A stretch of DNA of 64,000 bases from CAVPDA01 sp963702495. Lineage in GTDB: Bacteria; Pseudomonadota; Gammaproteobacteria; Burkholderiales; Rhodocyclaceae. The notes below the pieces were generated by a model that made no database searches, was not told the DNA's origin, and saw only the letters and a list, made by a program, of their open reading frames with translations. Both the position numbers and the translations under genes were made by a program. Location of the stretch: assembly GCA_963702495.1 (NCBI GenBank), contig CAVPDA010000015.1, positions 92,432 to 156,431 of the forward strand, written 5' to 3'. Below, piece after piece: positions 51,019-61,900 of this stretch (its first letter is position 1; every line of letters starts with the position of its first letter).

Positions 51019-51663
51019 TCAGGACTTGGAGCCCGCCGGCTTGGCGGCTTCGGGGGGACGGTTGTCGAGCTGGCGTGCCTGCTCGTCGCTGACGTACTCG
51101 AACACGCGCACCACCTTGCGCACGTCGCTGGTGGTGCGGGCGATCTCGGTGGCGGCGTCGGCTTCGCCGCGCGTCACCAGGCCCAGCAGATAGACGGTTC
51201 CCGCCTCCGTCACCACCTTCACGTTGTTGGCGTGGAACTTGTTGGCCTCGACGAAGCGCCCCTTCACCTTGGAGGTGATGTAGCTGTCGCTGCTGCGGGA
51301 GCCCAGTTCTGTCGGCGCGCCGATCTGGATATCGTTGGTGACCGCCTGCACGTTCGGCAGCTCGGCGGTGAGGCGCTCGATCGCGGACTTGGCGGCGTCG
51401 TCGGGAACCTCCCCGGTCAGCAGCACCTTGCGGTTGTAGCTGGTGACGTTGACGTGAGCCTTGTCCCCGTAGCGCTTGCTGATCTCGCCCAGCGCCTTCA
51501 ATTCAATGCTCTCGTCCTCGACGTAGGCACCCGAGGTGCGGCGATCGGCGGCCATCAGCGCGCCCGCAGTCACGCCGGTGGCGACGACGGCAAAGCAGCC
51601 CTGCAGGGCGGTGACGGTGGCGGCGACGAGGGCGGCCGTGGCCAGGTTGCGTTTCAATGTCAT
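51019..51663 (-). CDS. dolP: BON-domain lipoprotein DolP
   Basis: An outer-membrane lipoprotein that supports envelope integrity; about 214 residues. Signal and lipobox: MTLKRNLATAALVAATVTALQGC. Two BON domains: ISKRYGDKAHVNVTSYNRKVLLTGEVPDD and VKGRFVEANKFHANNVKVVTEAGTVYLLGLVTRGEADAATEIARTT. The start at 51663 overlaps the stop of the upstream diaA-like gene. The order yraN-diaA-dolP opposite rsmI is conserved with E. coli. Confidence 0.9.
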   Translation of the reverse strand: MTLKRNLATAALVAATVTALQGCFAVVATGVTAGALMAADRRTSGAYVEDESIELKALGEISKRYGDKAHVNVTSYNRKVLLTGEVPDDAAKSAIERLTAELPNVQAVTNDIQIGAPTELGSRSSDSYITSKVKGRFVEANKFHANNVKVVTEAGTVYLLGLVTRGEADAATEIARTTSDVRKVVRVFEYVSDEQARQLDNRPPEAAKPAGSKS

Positions 51664-52253
51664 GGCTCCACTCCCAATAACAGACAATCGATGCCGTCGC
51701 ACAGGCAATGCAGCGTGAGCAGGTGCACTTCCTGGATGCGGGCGGTACGCTCGGCGGGGACGCAGATACGCACGTCGCCCTCCCGAAGCAACTCTGCCAT
51801 CTTGCCGCCGGTCTTGCCGGTGAGGGCGACCACCTTCACTTCGCGCTCGTGGGCGGCGTGGATGGCCTCGATGACGTTGGGCGAATTGCCGCTGGTGGAA
51901 ATCGCCAGCAGCACGTCGCCCGGCTGACCCAGCGCCAGCACCTGCTTCGAGAACACCAGGCTGTAGGCGTAGTCGTTGGCGATGGAGGTGAGGGTCGAGG
52001 TATCCGTGGTCAGCGCCAAGGCCGCCAATCCGGGACGTTCGATTTCGTAGCGGTTCAGCAGTTCCGCCGCGAAATGCTGCGCATCGGCCGCGGAGCCGCC
52101 GTTGCCGCAGGCCATGATCTTGCCGTTGGCCAGCAGGCTCGCAACCATCACTTCCACGGCTCGAGCGATCGGTCCCGACAGCGCTTCCACCGCCTTCAGT
52201 TTGGTCTGGGCACTATCCTGGAACTGCTGCGAGATGCGGGCGATGAGATTCAT
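51660..52253 (-). CDS. diaA: SIS-domain protein DiaA/GmhA-like
   Basis: A 197-residue sugar-isomerase-fold protein: KIMACGNGGSAADAQHFAAELLNRYE, LALTTDTSTLTSIANDY and GDVLLAISTSGNSPNVIEAI. DiaA binds DnaA and promotes timely replication start; GmhA isomerises sedoheptulose 7-phosphate. Position next to dolP and near yraN supports DiaA. ATG at 52253; the stop overlaps the dolP start (ATGA). Confidence 0.88.
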   Translation of the reverse strand: MNLIARISQQFQDSAQTKLKAVEALSGPIARAVEVMVASLLANGKIMACGNGGSAADAQHFAAELLNRYEIERPGLAALALTTDTSTLTSIANDYAYSLVFSKQVLALGQPGDVLLAISTSGNSPNVIEAIHAAHEREVKVVALTGKTGGKMAELLREGDVRICVPAERTARIQEVHLLTLHCLCDGIDCLLLGVEP

Positions 52254-52359
52254 CGTGGTCGGGATCCCATGTAGGCGGCGGATTCTAGCATGTCCGACTT
52301 GGCCCGCCAGCGTCGCCGCGCCCCGACACGGCGCGCTCCGGCAGCACAACCCGACGCAC

Positions 52360-52743
52360 CTACGGCACGATCAGGATGTCGATGCCGATGCGCTTCCAGG
52401 GATTGCGATGCTCGCGCAGATGAGAAACGCGCGCCTCGACGCGCGTGCCGCGATCCATCTCGGCGGCGACGGCCCGGTTCTCGGCGCGCGGCAGGTAGCC
52501 GAGCATGCGGCCGCGCCAGTGCACGCGCACCGCGTTCGCGTCGTGCGGGTTGTCCGCTTCGCGCACCAGATCGAGCGTGTCGCCCACCTTCATCTGTTGC
52601 CACAGTTGCTTGCCGTCGTGGAACTGGAAACCGGCCAGCGGCGAGTTCTGCACCAGGATGCGCACCGACTGCGCCGCCGCCGGCGCCGCGGCGATCACGC
52701 TGGCGAGGAGAAGCATACGGACGCTAATCTGCGGCGAAGGCAT
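52360..52743 (-). CDS. Exported HIRAN-domain protein
   Basis: A protein of 127 residues or fewer. Signal peptide MLLLASVIAAAPAAAQ, preceded by a short extension. HIRAN domain: AGFQFHDGKQLWQQMKVGDTLDLVREADNPHDANAVRVHWRGRMLGYLPRAENRAVAAEM. HIRAN domains usually bind DNA ends in nuclear/cytoplasmic proteins; an exported version is seen in proteobacteria without known role. Start uncertain: 52743 overlaps yraN by 20 bases, 52716 avoids it. Confidence 0.78.
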   Translation of the reverse strand: MPSPQISVRMLLLASVIAAAPAAAQSVRILVQNSPLAGFQFHDGKQLWQQMKVGDTLDLVREADNPHDANAVRVHWRGRMLGYLPRAENRAVAAEMDRGTRVEARVSHLREHRNPWKRIGIDILIVP

Positions 52744-53068
52744 CGCGGATCCACTCGATATGCTGCGCATCGAGGCGGTCCAGCAGGACGGCGTCGAAGC
52801 GGCAGGGTTTCTCGGACTTTCCCGCCAGGTAATGGCGGGCGGCCAGGATCAGGCGCCGCCGCTTGGCGGCAGTGATGCTGGCGCCGGCTCCGCCGAAGCG
52901 CTCATCGGTGCGCAGTCGAACCTCCACGAATACCAGCGTGCGGCCGTCCGCGCAGACGAGGTCCACCTCGCCGCCGCGCACCCGGTAGTTGCGCGCGATC
53001 ACCCGCAGGCCGCGCGCGGCGAGGTAGTCGGCGGCCAGTTGTTCGGCGGCGCTGCCCCGGTCGCTCAT
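52724..53068 (-). CDS. yraN: YraN/UPF0102 nuclease-like protein
   Basis: A 114-residue Holliday-junction-resolvase-fold protein: GSAAEQLAADYLAARGLRVIARNYRVRGGEVDLVCADGRTLVFVEVRLR. The PD-(D/E)xK-like active site is GEVDLV...VFVEVR, but the usual VEVK lysine is arginine here. ATG at 53068 overlaps with the divergent strand only. Function remains uncharacterised in the family. Confidence 0.9.
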   Translation of the reverse strand: MSDRGSAAEQLAADYLAARGLRVIARNYRVRGGEVDLVCADGRTLVFVEVRLRTDERFGGAGASITAAKRRRLILAARHYLAGKSEKPCRFDAVLLDRLDAQHIEWIRDAFAAD

Positions 53069-53138
53069 GATGCAGCGGCTTGTCTGGCGCGCCTTCGCGT
53101 CCGACAATGACGCGCAGGGGACGGCTGCGGAACGAAAA

Positions 53139-54008
53139 ATGAGCGAAGCACGGATTTCGGCCGAGGATGAGGGCGGTTTGCCGCCGGCATTATATGTGGT
53201 GGCCACGCCGCTCGGAAACCTGGGCGACATCACGCTGCGGGCGCTGGAGACGCTGCGGCGCGCGCAGGTCATCGCCTGCGAGGACACCCGCCATACGCGA
53301 AGGCTGCTGGAGCATTTCGGCATCGGCGCGAAACTGCTGGCGCTGCACGAGCACAACGAGGAGGAGGCCGCCCGGCGGCTGGTCAACCTCCTCGCCGCCG
53401 GCAAAGCGGTGGCGATGGTGTCCGACGCCGGCACGCCAGCCATATCCGATCCCGGCACGCGCGCGGTGGCGCGCGTGCGCGAGGCGGGGCATCGCGTGGT
53501 GCCGATCCCCGGCCCCAGCGCGGCGATTGCCGCGCTTTCCGCGGCGGGAGTGGCGGACGCGCATTTTCTGTTCTACGGCTTTCTGCCGGCCAAGGCGGGG
53601 GCGCGCCGCAGCGAGATCGAGGCTCTGCGGCCGTTGCCGTTCGCCCTGGTGTTCTACGAGGCGCCCCACCGCGTCGTGGACACGGTAAGCGATCTGGCGG
53701 CGCTGCTGGAGGCCTCGCGCACCCTGGTCGTGGCGCGGGAACTGACCAAGCTGTTCGAAAGCATCGAAGCCATGCCGCTCGGCGAAGCCGCGGCGTGGCT
53801 GGCGGCGGACGAGAACCGGCGCCGCGGCGAATTCGTGCTCATCGTCTCCGGCGCAGCCAGCGATGAGAGTCGCGACCGCGATGCCGAACGGATTCTGCGC
53901 CTGCTGCTCGCCGAGTTGCCGCTGAAGCAGGCCGTCAAACTGGCGGCCGAGATCACCGGCTCGCATCGCAACGCCCTCTACCGCCAGGCCCTGGACCTGA
54001 AACAGTAG
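53139..54008 (+). CDS. rsmI: 16S rRNA (cytidine1402-2'-O)-methyltransferase
   Basis: RsmI methylates C1402 in the ribosomal P site; 289 residues (E. coli 286). Motifs: LYVVATPLGNLGDITLRALETL, CEDTRHTRRLLEHFGI, MVSDAGTPAISDPG, VVPIPGPSAAIAALSAAG and RELTKLFES. ATG at 53139 was chosen because the upstream frame overlaps the divergent yraN gene. The rsmI/yraN pair is divergent as in E. coli. Confidence 0.95.
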   Translation: MSEARISAEDEGGLPPALYVVATPLGNLGDITLRALETLRRAQVIACEDTRHTRRLLEHFGIGAKLLALHEHNEEEAARRLVNLLAAGKAVAMVSDAGTPAISDPGTRAVARVREAGHRVVPIPGPSAAIAALSAAGVADAHFLFYGFLPAKAGARRSEIEALRPLPFALVFYEAPHRVVDTVSDLAALLEASRTLVVARELTKLFESIEAMPLGEAAAWLAADENRRRGEFVLIVSGAASDESRDRDAERILRLLLAELPLKQAVKLAAEITGSHRNALYRQALDLKQ

Positions 54009-54096
54009 GGCGGGCCGCGCCCGCCATCCTTGGACCGGCGGGCGCGGCCCGCCCTGCGCGACCGGTGAAGACGTAGGGCGGACCGTGTCCGCCGCA
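54005..54096. repeat. Three GGGCGGGC palindromes between rsmI and pyrC
   Basis: GTAGGGCGGGCCGCGCCCGCC (from 54005) faces GGCGGGCGCGGCCCGCCC (about 54037-54054), and a third half GTAGGGCGGACCGTGTCCGCC lies at about 54073-54093. Same family as 5253, 15235 and 41199. Confidence 0.7.
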
Positions 54097-54195
54097 CCGT
54101 TTCGCCGGCCATGTCCGCGTACCCATTGGCTGCGCCTGCCGCCACTGCTGGTAAACTGCGATCATCGTCCGCGTCGATCGACTGCCCTGATTCCC

Positions 54196-55248
54196 ATGCA
54201 AACACTCACCCTCACCCGTCCCGACGACTGGCACCTGCATCTGCGCGACGGCGCCGCCATGGCCGCCGTGCTGCCGGACACGGCGCTGCGTTTCGGCCGT
54301 GCCATCGTCATGCCGAATCTGAAGCCGCCGATCACCACCACCGAGCAGGCGCTGGCCTATCGCGAGCGCATCCTGGCGGCGCTCCGGCACGGTCCGGCAA
54401 AGCGGCTCAAGTTCGTCCCCCTGATGACCTTGTACCTGACGGACAATACCCCGCCGGCGCAGATCAACCTCGCCCTGCGCTGCGGTGCGGTATTCGGCGT
54501 GAAGCTGTATCCGGCCGGCGCCACCACCAACTCCGAATCGGGCGTCAGCGCGCTCGAACGGTGCTACCCCACGCTGGAGCGCATGCAGGCGGCGCGACTG
54601 CCTCTGCTGATCCACGGCGAGGTGACCGACGCCGACATCGACGTGTTCGACCGCGAGCGCGTGTTCGTCGAGCGGGTGCTGGCGCCGCTGGTGCGGCGCT
54701 TCCCCGGATTGCGCATCGTGCTGGAACACGTCACCACCCGGGAGGCGGTGGAGTTCGTCGAAGCGGCGGGACCGGACGTGGCTGCCACCATCACGGCGCA
54801 CCACCTGCTCCTGAATCGCAACGCCATCTTCGCCGGCGGCATCCGCCCCCATCACTACTGCCTGCCGGTGCTCAAGCGCGAAATGCATCGCACGGCGCTG
54901 GTGCGCGCGGCGACCTCCGGCAGCCCCAAGTTCTTTCTCGGCACCGACTCCGCGCCCCATGCCCGCCACACCAAGGAGGCGGCCTGCGGCTGCGCCGGCT
55001 GCTACACCGCCCACGCCGGGATCGAACTCTATGCCGAGGCGTTCGACGCCGCCGGAGCCCTCGACAGGCTGGAGGCGTTCGCCAGCTTCAACGGGCCGGA
55101 CTGGTACGGCCTGCCGCGCAACGCCGAGACGATCACGCTGGTGAAGGAAACCTGGGAGGTGCCCGAACACCAGCCCTTCGATCACCGCGACGTGCTGGTG
55201 CCGTTGCGGGCGGGGGACAAGATCCAGTGGAAACTGCGGCTGGAGTGA
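54196..55248 (+). CDS. pyrC: Dihydroorotase PyrC
   Basis: A zinc hydrolase of pyrimidine synthesis that closes N-carbamoyl-aspartate to dihydroorotate; 350 residues. Metal ligands DDWHLHLRDG (HxH), carbamylated lysine in FGVKLYPAGATTNS, LLIHGEV, LEHVTT, and the catalytic aspartate in FFLGTDSAPH. Binuclear class II (E. coli PyrC-like). ATG at 54196; the upstream frame to 54085 passes through repeats. Confidence 0.96.
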   Translation: MQTLTLTRPDDWHLHLRDGAAMAAVLPDTALRFGRAIVMPNLKPPITTTEQALAYRERILAALRHGPAKRLKFVPLMTLYLTDNTPPAQINLALRCGAVFGVKLYPAGATTNSESGVSALERCYPTLERMQAARLPLLIHGEVTDADIDVFDRERVFVERVLAPLVRRFPGLRIVLEHVTTREAVEFVEAAGPDVAATITAHHLLLNRNAIFAGGIRPHHYCLPVLKREMHRTALVRAATSGSPKFFLGTDSAPHARHTKEAACGCAGCYTAHAGIELYAEAFDAAGALDRLEAFASFNGPDWYGLPRNAETITLVKETWEVPEHQPFDHRDVLVPLRAGDKIQWKLRLE

Positions 55249-55286
55249 GGCGCCCGGACAAATCCGACCGAAGGGAGATCCAACAC

Positions 55287-55718
55287 ATGATGCGACGCAT
55301 GGCACGAAGTGCCGCTGTCATCCTCGCGGCTGGCATGCTCGCGGGCTGCGAGAACGAGGCCGCCTCGTACCAGATCGGCGGCTCCAGGGAGCACGCCATC
55401 ACGCTGATCCGCGAGCAGCGCTATTTCTGGCGCCCCGAGAGCGACGTGGCGCTGGTGGTGGCGAATGCCCCGGAATGCCAGCGTCGTCACGTACTGAACC
55501 GCACACCGGTCGAGGATGCGCCCGCCGAACTGTTTCAGACCGCCGACGATGCCTTCCTGCTTCGGAACGGACAGGAGTGGTATGCGATCGCGACCGCGGC
55601 ATGCGAAGTGCGGCGGGTGGACGCCCCCGCCGGGACGGCGCGCGGCACGCCGCTCGGCGCCTTCGGCCGCGCGGGCAGCCGGCTGCGCTTCATCGCGGCG
55701 GCGCAGCCGAAGGGCTAG
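55287..55718 (+). CDS. Hypothetical lipoprotein
   Basis: A 143-residue lipoprotein with signal ARSAAVILAAGMLAGC (lipobox LAGC). The mature part, SYQIGGSREHAITLIREQRYFWRPESDVALVVANAPECQRRH and EEWYAIATAACEVR-like segment (NGQEWYAIATAACEVRRVDAP), has two cysteines that may pair. No family recognised. AAGGGAG precedes ATG 55287. It starts 38 bases after pyrC. Confidence 0.75.
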   Translation: MMRRMARSAAVILAAGMLAGCENEAASYQIGGSREHAITLIREQRYFWRPESDVALVVANAPECQRRHVLNRTPVEDAPAELFQTADDAFLLRNGQEWYAIATAACEVRRVDAPAGTARGTPLGAFGRAGSRLRFIAAAQPKG

Positions 55719-55955
55719 CCGCCCGATCCTTCTCCTCGGCGCGCGCGGAGCTCGACCCGCTTCCGCGACGCGCCGTCCGGCATTCCCCCGAGGCGGTTGT
55801 CGCCGCCGCCGAGCCGTACAGCGAGCCCTGCGGTCAGGCTCAAGTCATGCACGTCTGATGCCGATCTCATCCGCTGGACCGCTCTCCGGTCGAACGTGCG
55901 GCGATGTGCTGCCGCCGTCCGGCCGGACCGAGCGAGGTCGTGCGGAGGTGAGATC

Positions 55956-58900
55956 ATGGACAGGAACTGCGCAAGGTTCGGATCGGTTGTCGAAGCACTG
56001 CCGAACGAACTTCCAACCATCCGTCCGCTCTGGCAGCGCGCCACCGCAGTCTTCCTGATCGCAGCCCTGGGAGTTGCGCCGGTCAGAGTCTCGATTGATC
56101 AGGTCTTCGGGTTGCGCCTCGGGACGAGCCAGGCCATTGCGGCTCCGGTCGTCAACCCCTACGCGCCGGTCTTCTTCCGGCCGACGATCACCCAGACGAC
56201 AACCGGCGTGCCGGTGGTCAACATCACTGCCCCGAACAACGCGGGCATTTCCCATAACCGCTATCAGCAGTTCAACGTCAACTCGATCGGCCTGATTCTC
56301 AACAACAGCCTTTCCGGCGGCGGCACCCTCCTTGGCGGTGCCGTGGGGGCCAACGCCAGTCTTGCCGGTCGCAGCGCGAGCCTGATCCTGAACGAGGTGA
56401 GCGGCGCGGGCGGAGGCGGCGCGTCCGTCCTGAACGGAATCCTGGAAGTGTTCGGAACTCCGGCACGAGTCATCATCGCCAACCCGAACGGAATGACGTG
56501 CAGCGGTTGCGGCTTCATCAACACGCCGCGGATCACGCTTACGACCGGCGTTCCCCAGTTCCTTTCCGCGGGCGGCAGTGCTGCGGCGTTCGATCAGTCC
56601 AGCGCGCTGGCATTCGATGTGCGCTCGGGCCGCGTGTGGGTCGACGCTTCCGGTTTGGAAGGCACCGCCGGGCGCATCGACATCGTGGCGGAGACCGTTG
56701 TTCTGGACGGGCCTCTGCGCGCCAACCTCGGACCGGCGGGACGAATCGACCTGGTGGCGGGGAGGCAGCGGGTAGCGGAAACCGCGGACGCAGAATTTGT
56801 CGTGAGCGGCAACGGCGCGACGAACACCGCCCAGGGCATTCGTGTCGGAGATCCACAGTCTTCGGCCTATGCCATCGACGGTTCGGCCTTCGGTGCCATG
56901 ACTGCGGGGCAGATCAGGATCATCGCCACGCCGCAGGGCATGGGCGTGCGGGCCGACGCGGCCCTGGCTGCGAGCACAGGCAATCTCACCATCAGCAGCA
57001 GCGGCGAAGTACGCGTTGGCAGCGCGTTTGCCAACCAGGACCTGATGCTGGACAGCGCGGGCGACCTTGCCGCGCACGGCGAAGTGTATGCCGCACGAGA
57101 CGTGGCACTGCGCGCCGGCGGCGGCCTGCGCGCGGCGGACGGCATCAGTGCCGGTCAGCACCTCGATCTGCAGGCGAGCGGTGATGTCATGCTGGGCCGA
57201 AGCACCCTGGCCCAGGGCAGCGCGAGCGTGGTGTCCCGTCTCGGCAATGTGGCCGCTGCGGGCGACATCGGGGCGCGGACGCTCGATGTCAACGCACGGA
57301 GCGATGTGGACCTGCTGGGCGGGGTCGCCATTTCCGGCGACGCCACGATCGGCGCCGGAGCCAGCCTGGCGCTGAAGCAAAGCGTCGCGGTCGGTGGCGA
57401 CCTCAAGCTTACCGCCGGCGGCGACATCGCGAGCGACGCCGAAACCCGCGTCGTAGGACACCTGCAGGCCGCGTCCGGACGCGACGGGCGTTTCAGCGGT
57501 GCGCTGTCCGTGGGCGGGAATCTCGGGGTGGATGCGGCGCAGAACGTTTCGTTCGGCGACACCGTTGAAATCGCCGGCGACGGCGACCTGCGCGCGCGCG
57601 CAGGCAGCCTGACCTCGGCGCGGACGCTGGCCGTGGGCGGCAGCGCACGCCTGGAGGCGTCGAATGCGCTGAGCCTCGGAGACTCTCTGCAATCCGCCGG
57701 TACGCTTTCGCTGCGCTCCGGTGGAGCCACCGCCATTCATGGCGGCATCCTGGCGGGCGGCGATACCGTGCTGTCGGGCGGCACCGTCCGGGTTGACGGC
57801 GGCGTCACGGTCATCGGCAACGGCGACTTTCGATCCCACTCCGGCGGCATGACATTCGGTGCTGAGGTGCAAGCCGCAGGCAATCTGACGCTGATGTCGG
57901 CCGGAGACCTCGGCGCATCGGGCAGCGTGCTGGCAGTGGGCGCGATGGACTTGTCGGCAGATGGCGCTGCGAATCTCGCCGCAGGCGTAGTCGCCGGCAA
58001 GGCTGCGATCATTCGTGCGCGTGAGCATCTGTCGATGGGTGCGGTAACGGCCGTTGAGCACGTGACCATCGAGTCCGGCGCCGGCATATCGGTGACTGAC
58101 AAGCTGCGTGCGGGCGGCGACATTTCGATCTCCGCAGCGACGAGCCTGACCCTCGCCGACGAAACTATCGCACCGGGGAGGATCGAGCTGAGGGCACGCA
58201 GCGGAGATCTCGACGCCTTCGGGGTCATCCATGCCGGGGGCGACGCGACATTGTCCGCGGCCGGAAACATGCGCCTCGGCGGCACTTTGTCCGCACTGGG
58301 ACTCGCCAGCATGACCGCCGGCGGCGATCTGACCATGATCGGACCGGTCGCGGCCGACCGTCTGACGGCCGGGGCAGGGGGCATGCTGGACGCAGGCGCC
58401 CGACTTGCGTCCGCCGGCGACATGCGACTGGAAGGCAGCGACGTCCGCACCAGCGGACTGTTGGTCGGCGGCGGGCTCGCGGTCGATGCCCGGCGGGATG
58501 CAGTGCTGGCGGGCGATACGCTGGTACAGGGCGATGCACACCTCGGCGCGGGCGAACGTTTGGCGCATGGCGGCCGGAGCAGCATCGGCGGGTCGGTCGC
58601 CGCCTCCGCCGCGGAACTCTCCAACAGCGGAAGCTTGTACGCCTCCGGCAACGTCGCGCTCAGCGGCGGCAACGTGACCAACCGGGGGACCGTCTACGGC
58701 AGTGACACCCGGGTGACGGCTGCGCTGTTCGACAATGCGGGCGGAAGCCTCCTCGCCGGCAACGATCTTGCAGTCAACGTGGCAGGTCTCAGCTCGAATG
58801 CGAATGGACTGCTCGCCGCGGAGCGCGACGCCAGCATCACCGTGACGGGCGTGCTCGCGAACGGCGGCACGATCCTGGCCGGCCGCGATCTCCACCTGTC

Positions 58901-61900
58901 CGCTCCCAACAGCGCATTCGATCCGGCCACGGCGGGGGACATCGCCGCCGGCAATCTTCTCGGCATCTCTGCGCATTCCGTTTCGAACGCCGGTGAGTGG
59001 CTGCCGCGCGCGCTGCGATTGACCGTGGCTGCGCAAACCGACTTCAGCAATTCCGGGACCATCGCCCTGGCCGGAGACGTGGGAATCGCTGCCGGGGGGG
59101 ACATCGGCAACAGCGGCCGCTTTGCCGCAGGCGGAACTCTGGCCTTGTCGGGAACCAACGTGACGAATGGCGGCACGGTGTTGGCCGACCACAACCTGGA
59201 GCTGGCTGGAAACGTCATCAACCGCGGTTCGCTTTTCTCCCTCGGAAATGTCACCGTCACGGGCAGCGGCTTCGACAACCGCGGCGCCACGACCCAGGCC
59301 GATGGCGGCCTCGTCGTCCGCGTCTCCGGCCCACTGGTCAATGTCGGGGGCGATCTCATCGCGCTGGGCAGCGCCGAACTGCGGGCCGATACCATCGATA
59401 ACGATCGCGCCGAGCCGACTGACCTGGTCGCGATTACCCGCGGCCACAATCCCGACATCCTGAATGCCGTGGTTCTGCTGCCGGCGAGCACGGTGACGGT
59501 GAGCGTCCCGTGCGGCGAGAACACTTGTCTGAGCTCGTCGGTGGTACCGCCCCTCACGGTCGGCAGCCTCGGTCCGAGCTATGCGACCAATACCGTCAGT
59601 GTCGAGCGCGAGGTCCTGCCTTTCACGAGCACCACGCTGGCGCTGCCGCAGACGGTGCGCGAGGAGCGCACTCAGAGTCATGGCCGGGAAAGCCGCATCC
59701 TCGTCGCCGGGGATGCCACGCTCGCAGCTCAGGGGGCAGCAAGCAATCGCGGCGGCTTGATCGAGAGCGGCGGCAGCCTGTCCATCGCCGCCCAGTCGCT
59801 CGACTCGGGCCGCTCGACGACGCTGATCAACGGTGCCACCGAGGGCACCGACGCCGCGGATCTCTCGCGCTTCGTGGATGAGCTGAACGCGGCGCGTGGC
59901 GCGGGCGCGCTGGTCTGGGACTGCAGTGGCGAGGTCGGCTGCAGTCAGGAACCGGTTGGGTCCTACGGCACGAATCCGGTCACCACCAGCAGCATTGTCC
60001 AGACACCGGGCCTGGCGGGAAACATCCTGGCAGGCGCCGACCTGCGCCTGAGTCTCGCCGGCGATTTCGCCAATAGCGGCCTCACGGCTGCGGCGCGCGA
60101 CCTCGTGCTCAGCGGCGCCAGTCTCGCGAAATCAACCGGGTGCGACACTGCTCGCGGGGCAGGATTTGGCAGTGGCACTGAGCGGAGGCGTCGACAACGC
60201 GGAAGGTGCCCAGATCGTGTCCGGCCGCGACTTGCGGTTGTCGGTGGCCGGAATCATCTCGAATACGGCGGCCACCATCGAGAGCGGGCGCGATCTGGCG
60301 ATCGACGCCGGCAGCATCGTCAACGCCGCGGCCGGCCGCAGCAGCCGCCAGTTCGTCTATTACGTCGACACGACCGCCGACTACCAGCATGACAAGTACC
60401 TCACCCTCGAAGCCTTCACCACCGGAATCGAGGGGCTGATCGGCGATGCCGCGACCCGCAACAAGCTGATCTACGGGGAAAGCCTGGCGGACTACAAGAA
60501 CTACGAAGGAAGCCACCGCATCCGGCTGAACGGGCCGACCGATTTCTACATCGACTCGGGTCAGACGGAGCCGCGCTTCACGCTGACCCTTACCGGTTAC
60601 GAGCACCCGGCGATCGTCAGCGCCGGACGCAATGGCACATTGAACATCGGAGGCGCAGTCGACAACACCGCCAGTGCCATCAGTGCCGGCAACGACCTCA
60701 CGGTGAGTGCGGCAAGCGTCAGCAATATCGCCGCCGCTAATGTCGCTTTCCTGCGGATTACCGCGGGGGAATGGTCCGAATACACGGCCTTCACGCCGGC
60801 GGCCAGCGCGCTGCAGGCGGCGGGCACGCTCTCGATCAGCGCTGGGGGGCAGGTAATCAACTCGGGAAATGTGCTGGGCCAGCGTGTTGTGGTTACCAGC
60901 GCCAGCATTGTCAATGGCATTACCTCGACCATCCCCAACATTGGTTCCACGACGCCGTCCGCCGTGATTTCCCTCGCCGGACCCGACTTCGGCAATGGCT
61001 TCGATGCCGCGCGCGGGTCGCTTTCTTTGCTGGCGGGCACCACGGTAGGCGTGCCGGGAGATGCGCCTGGCGGCACCGCTCACGGCACCGATCTTGTCAC
61101 CACTCGCGGCCTGCCCGGCAGCGTGCGCACCGACCGGACCATCCCGGGCGTGGGCTTGGCATCGGGCACTTACGGAGTCTGGGGACCGGAGATTACTGCC
61201 GATGGTCCTTCGTCCGCGACTCCAACGGCTAGTGACGGCTTCCGCTACCTGCATACGAACCCGGCTGCGGGCTTTCTCGCTCCGCTCACTCCCGAATACC
61301 TGCTCGGACTCCTGCCGAAGAACCTGGTCGAAGGCCGCAACCTGTTCTTCTATGCCGATCCCTATGTCGAGCAGCAACTGCTGCGGCAGGCGGCGCTGAG
61401 GGAGACCGGGCAGGCGTACTTTCTGAACGGCCTCGCCTTCGACGACCGGTATCAGGTGTCGATCGACACCCAGCAGAGAGCGCTTCTGTATGAAGCCGCC
61501 GCCAGGTTCGCTGCAGAAAACGGTCTCACGCTCGGCCAGGCCCTCAGTCCCCAATTGCAGGCGAAGCTGGATGCGCCTCTGCTGTGGTATGTCGAACAGC
61601 AGGTGCCGGACCCGGACTGCAGCGCACTTACCGCCGACTGCTCCGGGCGCTTCGTCACGGCCCTGGTCCCCACCGTCTATCTTCCCCAACTCTACCGCGA
61701 AGGAAATCGCAACCTCGCCGGCGGCATGATCCGCGGCGACGACGTCACGCTCCAGGCGCCGGGAACGATCACCAACACCGGCTACCTGCTCGCGGGCAAC
61801 ACGCTCTCCGTGACCGCGCGCGACTTCCTCAACCAGAAGCGCCAGGCCGATTTCGGCAAGGAGTTTCAGGCGATTCCGGGCGGTTGGATCGACATCACCG

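Noticed and set aside
55845..59681. A 1278-codon minus-strand frame opposite the giant exoprotein, and another of 948 codons at 60109-62955
   Set aside because: High-GC shadow frames; composition is anomalous and the plus strand shows clear TPS and haemagglutinin motifs.
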